28,839 nt of DNA from Zygnema cylindricum. Taxonomy: Eukaryota; Streptophyta; Zygnematophyceae; Zygnematales; Zygnemataceae. The position numbers and the translations under genes are program-made. Positions 8,001-17,196 of the stretch are shown here, one piece after another. Where the stretch lies: the NCBI GenBank assembly GCA_037447655.1, contig JBBHKE010000314.1, positions 1 through 28,839 on the forward strand. The letters run 5' to 3'. Positions within the stretch are counted from its first letter, which is position 1, and each line of letters starts with the position of its first letter. The notes under the pieces are model-generated. The model did no database searches, was not told where the DNA came from, and saw only the letters and a program-made list of their open reading frames with translations.

Positions 8001-9335
8001 TTACTTCAGAGCAAATAAGGATAGCCAAGGAATGTTTAGGCTTAACTTGAGTAATGAAAAGAAGAATGCTTACTATGTTGGTGTTCCTAAGGTGATGATT
8101 TGGCATAAGCGGTTGGGGCATGTACATTTTGATAGGTTAAGGGAAATGAAAAAACTTGGGGTATATAAGGCATTCAGTTTGGGGATAATGAAATGATGGA
8201 TGATAGTAGTGGCTGTGCTCAAGGTAAGGCTCACAGACTTCCCTTTCCTAAAGCCGCCACATACAGAGGTGAGAAAGTACTAGATTTGGTCCACACAAAT
8301 ATTTGGGGACCTGCAAAAGTACCTTCGGTTGTAGGAAAGAGGTTTATGTTGACAATAACCGATGACTGGTCTAGATACTCTAGAGTGTATTTTTTAAAAA
8401 CAAAGTCAACACGTCAACGTACTTCAAAGAATATAAAGCCTGGAGTGAGAAGTTACATGAAACCCCCATTAAGAGAATAAGAAAGTGATAATGGGGGGGA
8501 ATATACCTCTAACCGGTTTGAAGAATATCTGAGAGATGAGGGAGTGCAGCACCATAAAAATATACCATATAACTCGGAACAAAATAGGGTAGCTGAGAGG
8601 TTGAATCCAACACTAGGAGATAGTGCATGCAGTATGTTGGCCGACAAGAAAAAAGGAAAGAGATTTTGGGTAGAGGCAATGAACAATGCCAACTACATTA
8701 AGAATAGAGTCCTTACTTCAGCTATAAAGGGGGTGACACCTTATGAGAGATGGGCTGGAAGGAAACCAGATATCTCACACCTTAAAGTGTTCGGTAGCCA
8801 AGTTTACAGTCTTGACAAGGATAGGAAAAACTGGAAACTAGAAGCTAAAGGAAAACCTAGATTCTTTGTGGGATATGATGAGGATGTTAAAGGCTATAGA
8901 GTCTATGACTTAGCAAAGAAGGATATCATTCTGGTCAAACACCTAGTTGTCATGGATGAAGGAAAGTCATTTGATCCCTTCAAATATATAAAGAAGATAA
9001 AATTATATTCGAGTCCGAAAGTGAGGAGAACTTGGTCGTTCCCGAAAAGGGCATGGGTGAAACCGTGATTGCAGATTCAGGGGAGATCCGAGATACAAAA
9101 GACTCACCAAAAACCTCACATACTCCTATGGACCTCGAGGAGATAGAAGAAGTGGGACCAGAACCGACTTCCGTGGACAGGGGAACCGATGAGACAGTGA
9201 GGAGAAATCCAAGACTTCCATCCATTCTAGCTTTGGATTTTGACGGAGGGAGAAGGAGCAGCAAAAGGATACAAGAAAAAAAGGCTGCTCATAAGGTAAC
9301 TAAGCTATCTCACCCAGACGAGCCTCAGTCTTAGA
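8000..9335 (+). pseudogene. Element 3 GAG-pre-integrase and integrase
   Basis: The HHCC zinc-binding module is present: WHKRLGHVHFDRL at about 8101-8139 and SGCAQGK at about 8209-8229, with a small deletion between them near 8163. In the catalytic core the first Asp is replaced (VHTNIWGP, about 8290). The second Asp (ESDNGGEYTS, about 8484) follows a stop at 8478, and the Glu in NRVAERLN is kept (about 8585). The C-terminal region runs to about 9000 (GYDEDVKGYRVYDL), then a Glu/Ser-rich linker with RRSSKRIQEK. The D-to-N change alone should abolish strand transfer. Element 1 has the same change. Confidence 0.86.
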
Positions 9336-10070
9336 AAGAAAGATGGATTAGAGCCATAAATGATGAGATGGCCTCCATCATGGAAGCAAATACTTGGGAG
9401 CTAGCTGATTATCCTCCAGACATAAAAACCTATTGGGTGTAAATGGGTATTTAAACTAGAACTGAACCCAGATAATACCATTGAGAGACATAAGGCTCGA
9501 TTGGTAGCGAAGGGGTTCACCCAAAAAGAGAGGATTAACTATGAGGAGACCTTTGCTCCAGTTGTTCGGTTCCCATCAGTAAGGATTCTCCTCAGTCTGG
9601 CAGCAGCGGAAGACATGGAAATACACCAGATGGACATTAAATCTGTTTTTCTTAATGGTGAGTTAGAGGAAAAAAAATTCATGAGGCAACCCGAGGGGTT
9701 AGTGGAGGCAAGAGAAGACAGCAAAGTCTGCAGGCTCATAAAGTCCTTATATGGACTGAAGAAGGCTCCCCGACACTGGAATAAGAAAATAGATGAGTTT
9801 CTCACCGGTCTGGGATATATCCGAATCAGCTCTAACCATTCTATCTATATGTTTGAAAATGAGAATGGTGGCATTTTTATTGCAATTTATGTGCATGATT
9901 TGCTTGTATTGAGTAAGTCTTTGGAGAAGATCAATATGCTAAAGAAAGATCTTAGGGGCAGATTTGATATGAAGGATTTAGGTGAGGCAAAATATATTTT
10001 GGGGATTCAAATGGAGAGAGATAGGGGGAAGAAGATTATTAGACTTACTCAGAAAGAAGCAATAGGTATA
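9336..10070 (+). pseudogene. Element 3 reverse transcriptase
   Basis: This is the copia RT domain. A frameshift precedes it at about 9335-9440, then 9501-10127 is open. Visible motifs are VAKGFTQKERINYEETFAPV, MDIKSVFLNGELEE (containing one catalytic Asp), SLYGLKKAPRHWNKK and IYVHDLLVLSK (about 9883-9915). The canonical YVDD box has become YVHD, removing an essential metal-binding Asp. A one-base loss near 10068 (GGTATATGC against GGTAATATGC) shifts the frame into RNase H. Confidence 0.88.
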
Positions 10071-10885
10071 TGCTTGAGAAATTCCATATGGAAAATGCTA
10101 ACAGTTGTACCACTCCCATGGACTTAAAAAAAGTAAGTGATGGGAGTGTACAAGGAGAAGTGATGATCTTAGATGATCAGATGAGTCCAGAGGAGAGAGA
10201 GTTTATGAAGTCTATCCCTTATAGACAGGTTGTAGGAAGTTTAATTTATTTTATGAACTGTACCAGGCCGAACATAGCGACAGCAGTTGGTGTACTCAGT
10301 AGGAGTCTTAATGATCCTACGAAGAGAGACTGGGAGGCAGCCATGAGAGTCATGAGATATCTGGTTGGAACCAGAGAATTATGGTTGCATTTGGGGGGGG
10401 AGCACACTGATATCACCACTTGGAGTGATGCCAGTTATGGGGATGCACCTATGAGAAGATGCACTTCTGGGTATGTGTTGTATGTTGGGGAAGGTGCATG
10501 CTGTTGGAGCAGTAAGCAACAAAAGGTGGTTGCTCAGTCCACTATGGAGGCTGAATACATGGCCTCTTGTTCTGCTGTGAAAGAGTTGATGTGGGTCAAG
10601 TCCTTGCTGCAAGAACTGGGGTATATGAAGGAGGGAGTGCATGAAGTGTTTTGTGATAATCAAGCGGCCATAGCAATTGCAGCTAATCCAAAACATCATT
10701 TTAAGGCTAAACATATGGACATAGATTAAGTTTTGTAAGAGAAAAATTGGAGAATAAAATAGTGAATCTTGTATATAGATCTGATGAGGAAACGGTGGCT
10801 GACATGATGACCAAACCTGTGCCCTCTCCAAAGTTAAAATATTGTAGGGAAAAATATGGATTAAAATAAAAGTTAAAATTAGACT
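10070..10885 (+). pseudogene. Element 3 RNase H
   Basis: This is the copia RNase H domain, open from 10070 to 10729. It contains GSLIYFMNCTRPNIATAVG, WSDASYGDAPMRR, STMEAEYMAS and VFCDNQAAIAIA, so the acidic catalytic residues are present. After KHMDI a one-base deletion (ATAGATTAAG against ATAAGATTAAG in Element 2) ends the frame at 10729. The last approximately 40 codons persist in another frame up to the polypurine tract. Similarity to the RNase H of Element 2 is very high. Confidence 0.88.
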
Positions 10886-10900
10886 AGAAAATAAAGGGAG
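10885..10900 (+). other. Polypurine tract of Element 3
   Basis: TAGAAAATAAAGGGAG lies immediately before the 3' LTR. It is the expected plus-strand primer and matches the same site in Element 1 (20046-20061). Confidence 0.8.
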
Positions 10901-11108
10901 TGTTGAAATAAGTAGTTTTTGTATTTTCTAGGTCTAAATTAATTAGTGAAAAAATATATAAAGAAAATGTAGGCAGCCTGCCTCCATCTCTTCTCTCATA
11001 CCCCTATACTTGTTGTAGTCATTGAAAGAGAGAGAGAGCGATGGAGCCATGGTTGCCTCAGCTCCATAGGAAGGACTAAAAAGTGACTTTAAGTCACTCT
11101 CAACAAAA

Positions 11109-11192
11109 GGTGGAGTCCGGCAGGACTTGAACCCCCGACCGGCAGAGCGCGGCGTAGCCGTTAGCTCTAACCAGTCTGTCGTAGAAGTCCGT
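11109..11192 (-). other. tRNA-like cassette (type I), 3' LTR of Element 3
   Basis: The minus strand carries TACGACAGACTGGTTAGAGC (D-arm and A-box-like), GCTCTGCCGGTCGGGGG, then GTTCAAGTCCTGCCGGACTCCACC (B box and T arm with acceptor-like end). A TTTT run follows. It matches the cassettes of Elements 1 and 2 but not the 5' LTR of its own element. Confidence 0.65.
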
Positions 11193-11808
11193 TAGGAGAT
11201 ATAGGGTTTCATTAATATTTAAACTATTGTATAATGCATAAATCATTTAACTGAAACTCTTTAAGACACGCATAGATACAGTTTTACGAAATGCGAAGTA
11301 GTGTACTAAATTGAAACGGATATTGTGCATTTTGTTTTGACAGCGAAACAAATATTCCGCAAGTATTTATTACGGCTCAGATTTCATTTCGCCTCAAATC
11401 TAACGGCGCATATCATCGCCAAAATCCCGAAATGGTCACTTTGGCATTTAGTGACGTGGCATGACCTGGCGCCATGTGGAGAGATGACATTCGGTCGCGG
11501 GAATTCCGAGGAACGTACGGACGAGTGGAAAATAGACACGCGTCCACCTAATGGCCTTGTCGTACAGAGGCCGTACAGAAAGTACATCGGCAGTAGTACT
11601 ATTTGGTACTACACAGTGTTGTGATTGGTTTGTCTGATTAGTTCGTACGAGCAGTAGATAGGGGTTGTGAGAGAGAACTAGGAAAAACTAGAACTTAGGA
11701 AAAATTAGGCAGTCACCTCTCTCTTTGAGAGTTTGTATAAAATTGGCATTTTTGCCGGCTTATAACTTATCGCCTGGTTGGGCGTTTTCAGATGATTCTT
11801 TTTCCTAC

Positions 11809-11843
11809 GGACTCAGGGGAGTCCAGGCTGCACAGGGGTGCAT
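11809..11843 (+). other. Tandem hairpins in the R/U5 region
   Basis: GGACTC-AGGG-GAGTCC (11809-11824) is followed after AGG by CTGCAC-AGGG-GTGCAT (11828-11843). The stems have 6 and 5 pairs, and both loops are AGGG. They start about 65 bp downstream of the TATA box, so they should lie in the first part of the genomic RNA leader. Counterparts with compensatory changes occur in the other LTRs. Confidence 0.75.
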
Positions 11844-11958
11844 ACAGATTGTCATCTTGACTATTTGGGCAGCAGTGGCTGTGGGTTAAAGTGGGCTAGT
11901 TAAAAACTATTTAGAGGCTTCCTGTATTCTGTAGTCCAATGGAGGACACAGAATTGCA

Positions 11959-12600
11959 TCTTCTTCCCCCTATCTCTCTCCATCTGAATCCCCAAGATAT
12001 ATTTTGCCTCCCCTAAATCCTTCATATCAAATCAACTTCTAAGTTCTGTTTTTAACTTATGATCTTTTCCAAGGATTTACTCAACACAAGCAGATCATCC
12101 ACATAAATTGCAATAAAAATGACACCATTCTCATCTTCAAACATATAGATAGAATGGTTAGAGCTGATACGGATATATCCTAGACTGGTAAGAAACTCAT
12201 CTAGTTTCTTATTCCACTGTCGCGGAGCCTGCTTCAGTCCATATAAGGACTTCATGAGCCTGAAAACTTTGATCTATTCTCTTTCTTCCACTAACCCCTC
12301 TGGATGTCTCATGAAAATTTCTTCCTCTTACTCACCATTAAGAAAAGCTGTCTTAATGTCCATCTGGTGGATTTCCATGTCTTCTGCTGCTGCCAGTCTG
12401 AGGAGAATCCTTATTGAGGGGAACCGCACAACTAGAGCAAAGGTCTCCTCATAGTCAATCCCCTCTTTTTGGCAACCCCTTCGCTACCAATCGAGCCTTA
12501 TATCTCTCAATGGTATTATCTGGGTTCAATTTTAGTTTATATACCCATTTACACCCAATAGGTTTTCTGTCTGGAGGACAATCCGCTAGTTCCTAAGTAT
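11959..12600 (-). pseudogene. Element 2 reverse transcriptase (upstream part)
   Basis: On the minus strand from 12600 down to 11959 are the copia RT motifs MDIKTAFLNGE, SLYGLKQAPRQWNKKLDEF and IYVDDLLVLSKSLEK. The YVDD catalytic box is intact, unlike in Elements 1 and 3. The longest open piece is 12255-12052. Frame changes near 12060, 12260-12330 and 12465 break the domain. The rest of RT and RNase H lies beyond Element 3 at 5548-4690. Confidence 0.87.
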
Positions 12601-13099
12601 TTGCTTCCATGATAGAAGCCATCTCATCATTTATGGCTCTAATCCATCTTTCTACCTCTGGACTATTCACTACCTCCGAGTAAGACTGAGGCTCATCTGT
12701 GTGAGATATCATAGTTACCTTATGAGCGGCTTGTTTTTCCTGTATCCTTTTGCTGCTCCTCCTTCCTCCAACAAAGTTATAAGCTTGAATGGATGGAAGT
12801 CTTGGATTCCTTCTCACTATCTCATCGGCTCCCTTATCTTTCGAAGCCAGTTCTTGTCCCACTTCTTCTATCTCCTCGAAGTCTATAGGAGTATGTGAGG
12901 TCTCGGTGAGTCTCTTGTATCTTGGATCTCTCCTGAATCTGCAATCACGGTTTCACTCATCCCTTTCGGGAACGATTGAGTTCTCCTCATTTTCGGACTC
13001 AAATCTGATTCTTATCTTCTTTGTATATTTGAAGGGGTCAAATGACTTCCCTTCATCCATGACAACTAACTGTTTGACCAGAATGATATCTTTCTTTGC
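12593..13099 (-). pseudogene. Element 2 integrase C-terminal linker region
   Basis: The minus-strand segment 12862-12593 encodes VRRNPRLPSIQ, the basic RRSSKRIQEK stretch and the conserved ERWIRAINDEMASIMEANT just upstream of RT. The part from 13099 to 12862 encodes the NHLVVMDEGKS-like end of integrase and an acidic spacer, in shifted frames. A stop (CAA/GAA type) follows at 13099. This region joins integrase and RT in copia polyproteins. Confidence 0.75.
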
Positions 13100-13980
13100 T
13101 TAGTCATAGACTTTATATCCCATAACATCCTCATCATATCCCACAAAGTATCCTGGTTTTCCCTTAGCATCTAGTTTCCAGTTTTTCCTATCCGTGTCAA
13201 GACTGTAAACTTGGCTACCTAATACTTTAAGGTGTGAGATATCTGGTTTCCTTCCAACCCATCTCTCACAAGCTGTCACTCCCTTTACAGTTGAGGTATG
13301 GACTCTATTTTTAATGTAGTTGGCACAGTTCATTGCTTCTGCCCAAAATCTCTTTCCTATTTTCTTGTCTGCCAACATACTGCATGCACTATCTCCTAGT
13401 GTTCGATTCAATCTCTCAGCCACCCCATTTTGTTCCGAGTTATATGGTACAGTTTTCTGGTGCTGGACTCCCTCATCTCTCACATATTCCTCAAACTCGT
13501 TAGAGGTATATTCCCCCCTATTATCACTCCTTATCCTCTTAATGGGGGTTTCATGTAACATCTCACTCTAGGCTTTATATTCTTTGAAGTAAGTTGATGC
13601 TTCAGACTTGTTTTCAGAAAGTAAACTCTAGAGTATCTAGACCAGTCATCGGTTATTGTCATCATAAACCTCTTTCCTACAACCGAAGGTACTTTTGCTG
13701 GTCCCAAAAAATCTGTGTGGACCAAATCTAACTCTTTATCACCTCTATATGTGGCGACTTTGGGAAAGGGAAGTCTGTGAGCCTTACCTTGAGCACAACC
13801 ACTACAATCATCCATCATTTCATTATCCCCAAACTCAATGCCATCTACTACCCCAAGTTTTTTCATTTCCCTTAACCTATCAAAATGTACATGCCCCAAC
13901 CGCTTATGCCAAATCATCACCTTAGGAACACCAACATAGTAAGCATTCTTCTTTTCATTACTCAAGTTAAGCCTAAACAT
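13100..13980 (-). pseudogene. Element 2 GAG-pre-integrase and integrase core
   Basis: The HHCC module is complete (WHKRLGHVHFDRL; CSGCAQGK). All three catalytic acids are present: VHTDFLGP for the first Asp, RSDNRGEYTS for the second, and the Glu in NGVAERLNRTLG. The C-terminal core runs through NRVHTSTVKGVT to GYDEDVMGYKVYD. The only clear break in the core is a frameshift near 13560, where the open segments 13980-13531 and 13561-13100 overlap. It is the least damaged integrase in the window. Integrase inserts the cDNA into new sites with 5-bp staggered cuts, consistent with the TSDs seen here. Confidence 0.88.
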
Positions 13981-15050
13981 TCCTTGGCTATCCTTATTTG
14001 CTCTGAAGTAAACTTCATCCCCATACTTAGCTGTAAAGACTCCCTTCTGGTGAAAGTATCAAACTCTTTGTCATCTAACACAGACGTAGAGACAAGATTT
14101 TTACTCAGCTGAGGAATGTAAAGTACATCTGAGAATGTAAGTATAGAAGTCTTACCCTCCACTAAGACTTTCAGATCTACTGATCCCACTAGATCTGTAG
14201 TAACCACTCTCCCATCCCCATACTCTATCTCTACAGTTGGAATCTTTCTTAGCTTAGTGAAGAGTTCTTTATCACGACACATATGCATGGATGCACCTGA
14301 GTCGATGATCCATCCTTCCTGTGGAGCTTCCTGAATTTCTCGAAGGGCACACTTCTGCCTTTGAGGGATCTCCTTCTCTTCCAAACTCTCGTCAAGAAAA
14401 AGCTCCCCATCCTCCTCAGAGGACTCATCCTCGGTTTCTCCTGACACTTTTGTAACCACAAGTGCCTTTTTCTTCCCTCCGAAAGAACCTCCTCCACGGT
14501 TCTCTTGGAGCCTCAGCTCTGATAGCTTGACACAATCTGCAATAAAGTTTCCCGAATTTTTGCAATAATGATAAAGACCCTTTGGGGGCCTCTGTGCCCT
14601 AGAATGATCTCTTTCCCCTCTATAAGGTTTCTTTGGGTCCTTCCCCCATCGGTCCCCTCCTGCTGCTAGAGCTTGAATGCTCATTCCTCCTCTCCTAATC
14701 TCCATTGTGTTTTCATGCACAAGTATCATCCTGACTACTGTGTTCCATTTCCATGAACTATTAGGCAATCCATGTACTCGGTACACTATGTTTTCGAACT
14801 CATCTGGTGATTTCATGATAAGGGTGTTAACTTTCATTTTCATTGTACCTGTCCACCCGGCACTTTCCATTTCCATATACAAACAAGAAAGATCATTACA
14901 GTAATCTAACATCTTTCCTCCTTTGTAATTGTAACTCAATAGCTTTTGCTCTGCCAACTGGAGCTCCTGAATAGTTCCAGCTCTATAAATCTCCACAAAC
15001 CTCTCCCACAACTCCTCGGCCTTGTAAATGTGAAGATGAGGAGTGGCCAA
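13962..15050 (-). pseudogene. Element 2 gag C-terminal part and protease
   Basis: This 362-codon open segment is the longest reading frame in the nest belonging to a single element. It carries Gag (HIYKAEELWERFVEIYRAGT, GGKMLDYCNDLSCLYMEME) and a degenerate knuckle YHYCKNSGNFIADC, in which the first Cys and the His are changed. The intact aspartic protease motif WIIDSGASMH follows, then VVTTDLVGSVDLKVLVEG. A one-base deletion near 14045 shifts it before the pre-integrase, so the last residues are out of the true frame. Loss of the knuckle residues would weaken RNA binding even if the protein were made. Confidence 0.87.
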
Positions 15051-15053
15051 ACC

Positions 15054-15446
15054 TTAAGTGAGGTGCCTCATTATGAAGTTCTTGGCAGCCATGTTTACAT
15101 CCTCCCACATTTGAGTATCGTTCTCCACGGTCTTCACAGTCGCCGCTCCCGATACTCTGGCAATAGGAGTGAGGGGTGTCTCCTTCCCTTTTTCCTTTTC
15201 GGACACATTGCTGTCCCCATCATCTGCCTCCTCCGCTGAGGCAGCCGTTGTTGTAGAAAACCTTACTCCCCCAAATCCTGGTGGAGTTCCTGAAGGTGGA
15301 CGTTTCACTTGTCCATTGACAATACCCCAGTATCATTTTTCACACAAAGCTGCCATCATCATGGCTTCCCAATAGATGAACCCAGATCCATTGAAGGTGG
15401 GCACCCTAGGGGGTGGGCCCATAACCTGCAATTATGTGTCCTCCAT
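15054..15446 (-). pseudogene. Element 2 gag N-terminal part
   Basis: Gag begins at ATG 15446-15444 in the LTR, but the fifth codon is TAA. The alternative ATG in the PBS (about 15422) opens MGPPPRVPTFNGSGFIYWEA. A TGA replaces the Arg codon seen in Element 3 (CEK-stop-YWG, about 15333), and a TAA at 15054 interrupts FIMRHLTQ. These are C-to-T type changes relative to the sister copies. The open part is 15308-15054. Confidence 0.83.
15412..15426 (-). other. Primer-binding site for an initiator tRNA-Met half-molecule (Element 2)
   Basis: The plus strand here is GGTGGGCCCATAACC, identical to the anticodon arm of plant initiator tRNA-Met. The minus-strand RNA of Element 2 is therefore perfectly complementary. 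It lies directly against the 5' LTR. Confidence 0.8.
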
Positions 15447-16112
15447 TGGACTACAAAATACAGGAAGCCTCTAGATAGTATTTAACTAACCCACTAAAGC
15501 AAACTGACAGTTTGACTGTATCCCTGTGCAGCCTGGACTCCCCTGAGTGCGTAGCAAAAAGAATCAGTGAAAACGGCCAACCAGGCGATAAGTTATGAGC
15601 CGGCAAAATGCCAATTTATACAAAGCTCTCTTAGAGAGAGGTGTCTATCTACCAAAGATATCGTAAGTCCTAAATCCCTCTCACAACCCCTATCTACTAA
15701 AGTACGAACCAATCGTATTACTGTAAAGTACAAAAAGGTACTATGGCCGATGTACTTTCTGTACGGCCAGTGTACGACAAGACTCTTGAGTGGACGCGTG
15801 TCATTTTTCCACTTGTCCGTATTTTCCCCGGAATTCCCGCGACCGGATGTCATCCTTCCACGCGGCGCCACGTCATGCCACGTCCATAAAATCCAAAGTG
15901 ACCATTCCGCGATCTCGGCGACGACGTGCTCCGTCGGATTAAATCTCACATTAAATGTCGACCGTTCAAAGTATCTGTTTCATTTGTTTCGTGCGAAATG
16001 ACGTTCGCACTAAACTTTAACAAGTTATATGTTCGTTTCGTTTCATGTTCCAGTTAAATCGTTTCGGTACTATACAACAGTTTATATATGAATGAAACCC
16101 TATAATATCTAT

Positions 16113-16200
16113 CGGACTTCTACGACAGACTCGTTAGAGCTAACGGCTACGCCGCGCTCTACCGGTCGGGGGTTCGAGTCCTACCGGACTCAACCTTTTT
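16113..16200 (+). other. tRNA-like cassette (type I) with T-run, 5' LTR of Element 2
   Basis: It carries TACGACAGACTCGTTAGAGC (D-arm and A-box-like), a perfect B box GGTTCGAGTCC (16171-16181) and the acceptor-like ACCGGACTCAACC. TTTTT at 16196-16200 is long enough for RNA polymerase III termination. The T-run sits in the loop of CTCAAC/GTTGAG (16189-16194, 16201-16206). Confidence 0.65.
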
Positions 16201-16315
16201 GTTGAGAGTGACTTAAGTCACTCTTTAGTCCTTCCTATGGAGCTGAGGCAGCCATTGTTGAGAAAGTAATCCTAAGTTAGTTCAGAAGATAGTGCATTAA
16301 AGGGAGAGAGCGCAG

Positions 16316-16390
16316 TGGCGCAATGGAGAAGCGCAGTGCAGAAGTGCAAAGTGGAATAACTTTCTTGTTAAATGGTTAAATCGAACTTGC
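16316..16390 (+). other. tRNA/SINE-like boxes in the solo LTR
   Basis: TGGCGCAATGG (16316-16326) is close to an A box, flanked by GCGC repeats as in tRNA-derived SINE heads. A weak B-box-like TCGAACTTGC follows near 16381. The B box is imperfect, so this is tentative. Confidence 0.35.
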
Positions 16391-16555
16391 GACCAGACGA
16401 TCTTTATCTACAGAGAAAGAGCTTTCGAACGAGCTATAAAGAGCAAGATTTGAATACGTAGCTCAAAAGTTACAGGCGTGCAAAGCAGAAGCTTCTAGAA
16501 GGTTCCACAGGAAACGGTATGGACTTTTCCGAGGTGGTTCCTAAGTGTTTCCTTG

Positions 16556-16649
16556 GAGTTTCGGGGACATGTCTAGTAGGTTCTTGTGACGTGGAGAGCC
16601 ACGAGTTTCGGGGACATGTCTAGTAGGTTCTTGTGACGTGGAGAGCCAT
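16556..16649. repeat. 47-bp tandem duplication in the solo LTR
   Basis: The unit starting GAGTTTCGGGGACATGTC (16556-16602) is repeated at 16603-16649 with one visible difference at its end. Each copy contains TGACGTGG, an ACGT-core motif of the kind bound by plant bZIP factors. The pair lies upstream of the TATA-like sequence and may be a duplicated U3 enhancer. Confidence 0.9.
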
Positions 16650-17196
16650 GAGAAGGACACTTGTCAATAAGTTAGAGCTAGAAATGTCTAGAATGTCTAG
16701 AAGGGTAGAGTAGAAAAGCGTATATATGAAGTAGGAGAAGTAGACAAAATACAATTGGAGAATTGGTTGTGACCATAGTTGAAGAGATAGTAAGAGTCCC
16801 TATAGTGAGAAAGTATTGTAACTCTGTGTGAGTTGAGATACAAAGATAATTGAAGCCTTGTAAAGAGAACTTGGAGATAATAAAGTGATTCTTCTCGGAG
16901 AGGAAAATTTGAGCAAGTGTGCTTTTACTTTGTGAGTGAATTCTTTGTGGCTTCGGAAGATTCTTGAGTGACCTATGAGAGAGTTTTTGCTTTGTGAAGC
17001 TAGATTGTTGCAAGATGAGTGAGGCCCACAAAATTCAACAGCCATGGCTCCATCGCTCTCTCTCTCTTTCAGTGACTACAACAAGTATGGGGGAGAGAGA
17101 GAAGAGATGGAGGCAGGCTGCCATCATTTCTTATATATGTTTCCTCTAATTTATTTTAAACTAGAAAATACAAAAACTACTTATTTCAACAAAAAG

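Larger units (their letters stand above)
5549..11958 (+). mobile_element. Element 3: innermost full-length copia element
   Basis: A 6410-bp TG...CA element with LTRs at 5549-6586 and 10901-11958, and the TSD TCTTC at 5544-5548 and 11959-11963. Removing it restores the Element 2 RT sequence. The PBS, all coding domains and the polypurine tract are recognisable. Two catalytic residues are lost (integrase first Asp to Asn; RT YVDD to YVHD), and several frameshifts are visible, so it is not autonomous. The two LTRs differ strongly in U3 and carry different tRNA-like cassettes, which is unexpected for a single insertion. Confidence 0.93.
10901..11958 (+). repeat. 3' LTR of Element 3
   Basis: This 1058-bp LTR runs from TGTTGAAATAAG to CAGAATTGCA. 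The type I tRNA-like cassette is at 11109-11192 (minus). An antisense open frame lies at 11384-11587. A TATA box TATAAAAT is at 11737-11744, with the conserved GGCATTTTTGCC just after it. The two hairpins are at 11809-11824 and 11828-11843. The ATGGAGGACACAG equivalent of the gag start is at 11939, where it is followed not by gag but by Element 2 sequence. This confirms that the ATG is part of the LTR. Confidence 0.92.
16256..17040 (+). mobile_element. Solo LTR of a different copia-type family
   Basis: This 785-bp insertion begins TGTTGAGAAAG, ends AATTCAACA (terminal TGTTGA/TCAACA) and is flanked by the TSD GCCAT (16251-16255, 17041-17045). It has no internal coding region, PBS or polypurine tract, so it fits a solo LTR left by LTR-LTR recombination. 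A TATA-like TATATATGAA (16721-16730) and AATAAAG (16879-16885) fit a promoter and a polyadenylation signal. Its sequence is unlike the surrounding LTRs. A TRIM element is an alternative, but I see no second LTR. Confidence 0.85.
3673..17191 (-). mobile_element. Element 2: full-length minus-strand copia element containing Element 3 and a solo LTR
   Basis: The ends are TGCAATTCTG at 3673 and TTTCAACA at 17191, so on the minus strand it is TG...CA. The TSD AAAAG is at 3668-3672 and 17192-17196, and removing the element restores the GAG-pre-integrase sequence of Element 1. The 3' LTR is at left (3673-4676) and the 5' LTR at right (15427-17191, itself interrupted). Coding remnants run from 15446 down to 11959, then from 5548 down to 4690. 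It retains the best-preserved catalytic motifs in the window, but it is broken by insertions, frameshifts and stops. Confidence 0.93.
15427..17191 (-). repeat. 5' LTR of Element 2, interrupted by a solo LTR
   Basis: The LTR parts are 15427-16255 and 17046-17191, about 975 bp together. The TATA box is at 15615-15620 (minus) and the hairpin pair at about 15516-15551. The plus-strand antisense frame is 15567-16001, the tRNA-like cassette 16113-16195 and the palindrome 16206-16223. The solo LTR entered the conserved GGCAGCCATGGCTCC block. Confidence 0.92.

Noticed and set aside
16256-17040. Complete TRIM element
   Set aside because: No second LTR, PBS or polypurine tract is visible within the 785 bp, so a solo LTR is simpler.
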